64,000 nucleotides of DNA. Source: Diorhabda sublineata (lineage: Eukaryota > Arthropoda > Insecta > Coleoptera > Chrysomelidae). A program made the translations under genes and the position numbers. Every line of letters begins with the position of its first letter. Positions within the stretch are counted from its first letter, which is position 1. Under the pieces are notes generated by a model, which did not search any database, was not told the origin of the DNA, and saw only the letters and a list, made by a program, of their open reading frames with translations. The stretch is from assembly GCF_026230105.1 (NCBI RefSeq), contig NC_079484.1:4727805-4791804 (forward strand). The letters run 5' to 3'. Below, in pieces: positions 58,508 to 64,000 of the stretch.

Positions 58508-58558
58508 ATGAAAAAGAAAACTAAATTGTGTAGTGGGAGTGATTTTAATAATAAAAAG
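58508..58558 (+). CDS. Candidate alternative first coding exon
   Basis: ATG follows an A-rich context (GAAAAAAATG) and encodes MKKKTKLCSGSDFNNKK up to AAG|GTAACG. The exon ends in phase 0, the same phase as the mtd exon ending at 42258, so both could splice to the same downstream mtd exon and give long and short isoforms. OXR1/mustard genes are known to use internal promoters for short TLDc isoforms. The exon is short, the donor is imperfect and no partner exon is visible here. Confidence 0.3.
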
Positions 58559-59184
58559 GTAACGAAACTTGGTAATATTAATTATTTATAATTTAAAACT
58601 TTCTCATTAGAATATTGTTTCTATAAATGTACACATACACTTCACGAATGGATATTAGGTGCTAGAACAAAGCTTCTTTTCAAAATATCGATACTGTAAT
58701 GTATAATTTTCTGTGAAAAACTTACAAAAATTTGAATGAAAAGCAACATAGGACAAATAAGTAATGGGATATGGTGAAGTATTACTGAAAACGGAATTAT
58801 AGTCGCAGCGACATGCACAAAAATCATTCTAATCGATCTAGCCACGGAAAATAGTCCAATTCGAAGGTTAAAAATCATAAAATGATTTGAATTTTGGCTA
58901 AACATTAGATTATGTTCATATATAATAATCCATGAGGTAAGTATACGAAACTGTATACCGACAACGGTAGCAGGTACCCTGGTTTGTTTGTGCATCCCAG
59001 CGCAGTGTTGGTGAGGTAGGTTATGTTGGGTTAGGTTAGTTAGTCTTTCTGAACAGAGGATCCACAATTTACCTGATTTTTTAACGTATTGTTAACATAT
59101 GTGGAGTTAAGTTAGGTTCAAATCATTTGCCTCCATCTAATATACAAGTTATAAGTACTTTTCGATAACTACAACCCGGATTAA
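58559..59184. other. AT-rich stretch, no gene seen
   Basis: The short TTAGG-like run near 59010-59040 (GGGTTAGGTTAGTTAG) is too degenerate to be telomeric. Confidence 0.4.
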
Positions 59185-59725
59185 GGTAGATCACCTATCA
59201 GCTGATTGCGGATCCTAACCCAGAACGAAATTTAGATCACAGTTTCCGAACCGTACAATCTTCGGTTGGAAAAATTTCAAATTTAAAACGTGAACTACAA
59301 GAACTTTTAATTTTGATGACCTTTTTGTGCGTTAATTCTTCCATGATAGTTATTCGGTTGTGTAATAGATTCTAGATGTTTAATAATTGTTATTGAGCAG
59401 TTATCAACGATTTACCGCCTCTACCCTCTCGGGATTTTGCATTAAATTCTAATACTACTGAGCTATTTTTATACTAGAATGTCTCAAAGTATAAATCCGC
59501 AAACCTATCAACGATTAATAATTTAAGAAGAATAAAGTTCAAAGAACCATAGACGAATGAAACAACCCGTCGACTGATCGCATTTACCCACTGGTCTACC
59601 TGGGTAGAGTGACTACAACCCGATCAAGTCTATCAATTTCCGAACAACAATGAACGTGATCTGTGAACATTCAGATCATGATCGAGTAAACCCGATCATA
59701 GTTTCGGAAAAATCCTTTGTACATC
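59185..59725 (-). repeat. Dispersed repeat, inverse of 45880-46600
   Basis: CTATCAGCTGATTGC, AACGAAATTTAGATCACAG, TATAAATCCGCAAACCTATC, ACTACAACCCGATCAAGTCT, AACAACAATGAACGTGATC and CCCGATCATAGTTTCGGAAA all match the first copy in reverse. A stretch at about 59270-59450 has no counterpart, so one copy has gained or the other lost material. Confidence 0.6.
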
Positions 59726-60547
59726 ACCATAAAAGAATGATGGTATACCAACTCCTCTATTTCTCTTCCAGTTGTTTGTTCAGGTTGAAAAGAGGGAATA
59801 TGCTAACCTATGCTAACAATACTTTAAAAAATTAAATCATTTAATGATTTTTAACTTTTGAGAGCCACTATTTTCCGTGGCTAGAACGATTCTAAGATCG
59901 ATTATAATTATTTAGGAATAAAATTACTTTTCACCATCCTTCAAAGTATTACTTTCAATTGATCTGCAATATCTGAAATGGTGTGAAAACGTTTCCGTTT
60001 TATAACTTTTTTTATTTTCGAAAAGAGCCAGAGATCACAGGATGTTTAATTTGTTGTGGAAGGTGGATATGGATAAACTTTTAGAAGCGAAAAACTCAAT
60101 AGTGACACGGCGTTATTATTACAAGGAATAAAGCCCAATTGGCCCAATTTTAAGTTATTCTACTAATACCTTTTGTAAAATTGGTAGTTTACCTTTGTTC
60201 CAATTGCCAAACTCCACATTTTGATCAACGTGGCGTGCGGTTGGTTTTCCATTGAGAAATTTTCTTTCGAATTCATATCCAGTGGTTGGCAATTGAATCC
60301 GGATATGAATGAACGCGATGTTTCACGGTACTAAACTACGACTAATAATTGCTGTTATAAAAATTCTTTAACGTATAGACGAATCTAGAGCAAATAAATT
60401 TATAGAGTTTTATAAGAATCTATAAAAAACAAGTAGATTTTGTGATATACACTACCAGTTAAAGTTTTTGCTCAAACAATACTATCGATTCTGATATTTA
60501 TATTTTAAACAAAATGTACAGATACGAAACTAGAGACTGTAATTCTC
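59726..60547. other. AT-rich stretch, no gene seen
   Basis: No supported coding sequence or repeat. Confidence 0.4.
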
Positions 60548-62140
60548 TTTTTTTTTTTTGTTATTTCGGTGCAAAATTTTGGGATTCTGTGTAGAAATTT
60601 CGTAAAATTATCGCCATCTATTTGGTTCCATTATTTTTTCAGGATATTCCAAATATGTGAAGTGACTGACTTCCCTGTCCAATTCGTCCTCCAACAATTC
60701 AATCGGTGACGACCAAATCATTAATTCTTCCTTTCCTTTTTTTTTTATTAATCGGGTTAAAATGTTCTTCGCCGTCTTCCGATTCCCTGTTTCCATTTTT
60801 CTCGATCTTCCCAAAGATCTTCCTCCAATCTCTCGAATATCCTTCTCGATACCTTCTCTCCAACTTAATCTTGGTCTTCCTCTCTTTCTTCTTCCTTGTG
60901 GTGCCCAATTTAAAATTTGTTTGGGTATGCGGTCTTCAGGCATTCTTTGGACATGTCCGTACCATCTTAACTGATTCACCCTAATGTCTTCCGTAATCGT
61001 GTGTTGCACCTTCATGATCTCCCTGATTCTGTCGTTTCTTATTTCTTCCAGTCTTGATATTCCTGCCGCGCGTCTCCAATAATCCATTTCTGTGGCTTCA
61101 AGCATTATGACTGTTTTTTCTTTTAGAGGCCAGACTTCGCTACTATATGTTGTTATACTTTTTATTATGCTATTGTATATTCGATGTTTGTTTTCCTTGG
61201 ATATTTGTTTGTCCCACAATACACTATTTAGTTGTCTTATTGCTTGTCTTCCTTGGTTATTTCTTTGTGCTATTGCTTCATCTAATCTTCCATCATTAGT
61301 GATGATCATGCCTAGGTATTTGTATTTTGTACAATGACTTATTTTTTGTTGTGTTTCTTCAAGTATTAAATTTTGTTGTTCTCCTCCAATATACATATAT
61401 TCCGTTTTACTAAAATTTACTTCTAGACCCCATTTCCTGTATTCCTCTACTAGCTTTCTTGTCATATATTCTAAGTCTTCGTAGTCCTGTGCCAAGATTA
61501 TTTGGTCATCTGCAAAACACTGGGTATATAGTGTGGAATCGATTAGTGGAATGCCCATGTTCTTACATTTCCTTTTCCAGTGTGCTAGTGCGTGTTCCAG
61601 GTATATCTTGAAGAGTGTGGGCGACAGACAGCATCCTTGTTTTAACCCCTTATTGCTGGAGAATCCTTTTGAGACCTTGTTTCCTATTTCTACTTGTGAT
61701 TTACTGTTTTCATAAAGCTTTTGTACTGATTTTATTAGGGCCGCATTTATATTTGTCCTTTCCAAGGCATCCCATAGTTTTGTTTGCGGTACGCTGTCAT
61801 ATGCTTTTTTAAGGTCAACATACAAAAGGTGGAGTTCTTGATTTTTGGCGGTTTTTTTATCAATCATTTGCGAATTCGTAAATAAATGATCAATAGTCGA
61901 CCTCCCCGCTCTGAAGCCTGCCTGTTCTTCTGCCTCCATGTTGCAATATTCCTGTTCGATTTTATTTTTTATGATTTTTCCATAAATTCTGGATATTGTA
62001 CACAGCACTGTAAGTCCCCGGTAGTTGTCGCAATTTTCTTCCTTTCCAAGTCTCTCAAATACTCTTCTTGGAATCTTTGTTATTCTGGAAGATAAATTTT
62101 CTGCCGAACAGGCCCTGGCCATAACGTACACCATTTTCTT
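60548..62140 (-). mobile_element. 5'-truncated LINE with poly(A) tail
   Basis: The minus strand carries a reverse transcriptase frame, a 48-base 3' UTR and a run of 12 A (60548-60559 as T on the plus strand). The 5' end stops in the N-terminal part of reverse transcriptase, with no endonuclease, at the junction with a Tc1-like fragment. This is the usual product of incomplete target-primed reverse transcription. I could not find a target duplication. Confidence 0.85.
60608..62134 (-). CDS. Non-LTR retrotransposon reverse transcriptase, 5'-truncated, 508 codons open
   Basis: Copies element RNA into DNA during target-primed insertion. NYRGLTVL lies at residues 37-44, EEQAGFRAGRSTIDHLF at 69-85, and YVDLKKAYDS at 105-114 with catalytic Asp107. 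GLKQGCCLSPTLF is at 163-175. FADD at 207-210 holds the other catalytic pair. The tail has RWYGHVQRMPEDRIPK then GRRKRGRPRLSWREGI. All core residues are intact and there is no internal stop, so the copy is young. It lacks the apurinic-type endonuclease domain and any ORF1. The Met at 62134 is simply the first in the frame, as the true start is lost. I do not assign a clade firmly (RTE-like or another endonuclease-bearing group). Related tails are seen at 4108, 20641, 20944 and 23349. Confidence 0.9.
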   Translation of the reverse strand: MVYVMARACSAENLSSRITKIPRRVFERLGKEENCDNYRGLTVLCTISRIYGKIIKNKIEQEYCNMEAEEQAGFRAGRSTIDHLFTNSQMIDKKTAKNQELHLLYVDLKKAYDSVPQTKLWDALERTNINAALIKSVQKLYENSKSQVEIGNKVSKGFSSNKGLKQGCCLSPTLFKIYLEHALAHWKRKCKNMGIPLIDSTLYTQCFADDQIILAQDYEDLEYMTRKLVEEYRKWGLEVNFSKTEYMYIGGEQQNLILEETQQKISHCTKYKYLGMIITNDGRLDEAIAQRNNQGRQAIRQLNSVLWDKQISKENKHRIYNSIIKSITTYSSEVWPLKEKTVIMLEATEMDYWRRAAGISRLEEIRNDRIREIMKVQHTITEDIRVNQLRWYGHVQRMPEDRIPKQILNWAPQGRRKRGRPRLSWREGIEKDIREIGGRSLGRSRKMETGNRKTAKNILTRLIKKKGKEELMIWSSPIELLEDELDREVSHFTYLEYPEKIMEPNRWR

Positions 62141-62345
62141 TTAATATTTTTTATAGCCTTCTTCAAAACCCATTCAATTTTTACCAGGTCTACAGTCGCC
62201 CTTCCTCCAAAACATCCCCAAACCTTAACCGAGCCTCCCGTTTTTTACAATTTGGATTACACATGGTTGTAACATCCGTTTTACCTTTGACCTGCGCACA
62301 AACTCTCACCCAATCTTCATGCGTCTAATTTTTATGTTTGTTTAG
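62141..62345 (-). pseudogene. Tc1-like transposase fragment at the LINE junction
   Basis: The minus strand reads GGSVKVWGCFGGRATVDLVK, then IEWVLKKAIKNIKRKW, directly before the LINE. This is the GGSVMVWGCFSGxGxGDLVKIDG block of Tc1 transposases. The rest of the protein is missing on the LINE side, so the LINE truncation point lies in or at this fragment. Confidence 0.65.
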
Positions 62346-62943
62346 CCCAAATAGGTCGAAATGTCTATTTTTACTTAAATTTCGGGTCATTTATTGAGAA
62401 AAACATTTAATAATTAATAATGTTTTAAGAAATAGAACAAATTTGAATAAAATATATTATTAATGGTTCACAAAATTTTTCTTTATGTCAGGTGATATGA
62501 CTAATTGAATCTAATGTTTTGCTTTTTCAAGTTGTATAAGATACAGAAACCTTATTTTGGGTTTAGTATTGACTTTCTTGCACCCAATCGTTATAGGATA
62601 TATCTTATTCTTGAATTTAATCCAAATCTTACTTTCACTCAGTTTTATTTTTAGCGTGAGCAAGTTTCGAGTAACACGAAAATTAGGATTATATAGTACG
62701 AGGGTTTCTCCTTATATTTCTACAACGACAAACATGTGAAATCGAAAGTGGTTCAATTATTTTTCAAAAACTTTCTATCAGGACTATGCGTTAAAAGATA
62801 TTTTCATAAAACATGCTATTTTTAGGGCAAAATGTGAAAACACCATAAAGGACCAACATCAAATTGATATTTGCATGGCTATGCACGATTCTATATTCCC
62901 TTGGCTGATTTCGATCATTCCAGTTTCCTATCTACTAATCACT
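62346..62943. other. AT-rich stretch, no gene seen
   Basis: No supported coding sequence. Confidence 0.4.
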
Positions 62944-63290
62944 AGTTGCGTCCCGCGGTCAGTCGGATTAATTGCGTCCAAGAATTACACATACTAAATT
63001 TTAATCCGATTCGGTTGGATTAGGTTATGTTTTTGGTCACGAATTTCAACCAATTACTTTAAATTTATCCCAATCCATGGTAGTTATCCCTACATGAGAA
63101 ACATAAGTTGATAATATGGATGTTACTTAAGCTCCAGGCGAGAAAATGGTTAACCAGAATTGAATATTTAGATATCGATAATACTGGGAAGTATAATTAG
63201 TTTACATAAGTATTTAGTACTAAATTTCTTGGAGGAGTCTTCGGTACGCGATTCACATACTATCCTTACAGTATCCTGGATAAAAATGTC
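62944..63290. mobile_element. MITE-like repeat, copy 2 (partner of 13019-13351)
   Basis: Starts AGTTGCGTCCCGCGGTCAG, the sequence found inverted at the right end of copy 1. Shares AAGAATTACACATAC, AATTTCAACCAATTACTT, CCATGGTAGTTATC and TAAGCTCCAG in the same order and orientation. Its right end has lost the inverted repeat. Confidence 0.65.
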
Positions 63291-63505
63291 AATAATTTCA
63301 ATTATCCCAATTTTCGTTACTGCCAGCTTGGTATTGTTGATGGAATAACAATGCTCAGGAAGCTACAGAAACCAATCAAAGTTATCCATAATTTCACACA
63401 AAAAGTATCCAATTAAATTAATAGAAATCGAAGAGTAAACTATGTTGGGGAGTCGTTCTCGACCGGTCAATGTTACTTACATTCTTTTTAGATTGAATAA
63501 CTGTA

Positions 63506-64000
63506 AAGTCCCTGACCAAATTATTAGACACACTGGAAGATTTCATGTAAAATATTGATTACCAAGTGATATTGAAACGTTTTATTGATTTAAACCGATT
63601 TTTTTATTTCATCCAATTAATTACCAATTACAAAACCATAATTAATAAATTCATATCATTAAATACTGAAGAAAAGTGAAAATAATGTACTTAAAAATCA
63701 ATATTTAGTTGATCCACCTTTAGCCTCTAAATATAAGCTGGGTTTTGTTGGTGAAAACCTCTTTAGCCACTTCTGTTTTCTTCAGCTCCCACACATTTTT
63801 AATTGGGTTCATATCGGAGCTATTACCAGGCTAATCCATCGTAAGGATATTTCCTTATTTTGCCAAAACAACTTCAACAGACCAAGGAGTGTGGCAGGAG
63901 CTTCATGTTGCGCGAAAGTAAATGGTTTCCCAATCATTGAGCTGCGGAATTGTAAAACTTCTTTGTACTGATCTCTTCATTATTCTTTTTCGACGTCCAG
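63506..64000 (-). pseudogene. Tc1-like element, C-terminal part, running off the window
   Basis: The left end AAGTCCCTGACCAAATTATT follows a TA and looks like a Tc1 terminal repeat. The minus strand reads HEAPATLLGLLKLFWQNKEI (decayed DGAPCHTA region), then PGNSSDMNPIKNVWELKKTE and VAKEVFTNKTQLIFRG. NPIEN, the last catalytic Glu, is NPIKN here, so this copy is dead. The N-terminal half lies beyond 64000. Confidence 0.72.

Noticed and set aside
59000..59050. Interstitial telomeric TTAGG repeat
   Set aside because: Only two or three degenerate units.
58642..59067. 141-codon minus-strand frame
   Set aside because: No motif, AT-rich composition, no splice or promoter context.

Overview
The window is AT-rich arthropod nuclear DNA, most likely from an insect (a beetle would fit, but the sequence alone does not settle the order). 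Exons are short, have GT-AG borders and lie between very long introns. Almost everything else is transposon remains (mariner, Tc1, piggyBac, hAT, PIF/Harbinger, non-LTR and Penelope-like elements) and tandem repeats. No bacterial-type gene, operon, CRISPR array or rRNA was seen.

The one host gene I can support is a plus-strand homologue of mustard (mtd) / OXR1 / NCOA7, the TLDc-domain oxidation-resistance family. Five exons fit together in phase: 3317-3456, a 336-base cassette at 4993-5328, 6818-6951, 14099-14331 and 42130-42258. A possible alternative first exon lies at 58508-58558. The TLDc exons must lie beyond the right edge. The cassette encodes an 11-residue Gly/Ala/Val repeat (VGAMGAQVGAS) whose DNA copies differ mostly at synonymous positions, so the protein repeat appears to be maintained by selection.

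Layout: 1-2964, 172-bp satellite; 3.3-7 kb, first mtd exons with a mariner that contains a LINE 3' end; 8.6-13.4 kb, transposon remnants and MITEs; 14.1 kb, mtd exon; 15.8-18.2 kb, a 39/42-bp minisatellite open on both strands; 19-24.3 kb, nested LINE, DUF4817-type, piggyBac and DUF7869-like remnants; 25.2-26 kb, a Penelope-type hammerhead-like motif and a possible solo LTR; 27.2-29.6 kb, 444-bp array; 32.9-36 kb, 155-bp array; 39.7-40.9 kb, dead LINE carrying twelve copies of a 55-bp repeat; 42.1 kb, mtd exon; 42.7-44.6 kb, two adjoining mariners; 45-50.4 kb, Penelope fragments, a tRNA-Val-like relic, a hAT MITE with its 8-bp target duplication, and a hammerhead-like motif; 51.7-54.2 kb, 181-bp array; 56-64 kb, MITE, mariners, a 5'-truncated LINE with poly(A), and Tc1 pieces.

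The most interesting leads are the mtd cassette exon, the hammerhead-ribozyme-like motifs, the minisatellite open on both strands, the 55-bp repeat that expanded inside a dead reverse transcriptase, and several arrays with trimeric or tetrameric higher-order structure. All family calls are my reading of translated motifs; no database search was run.
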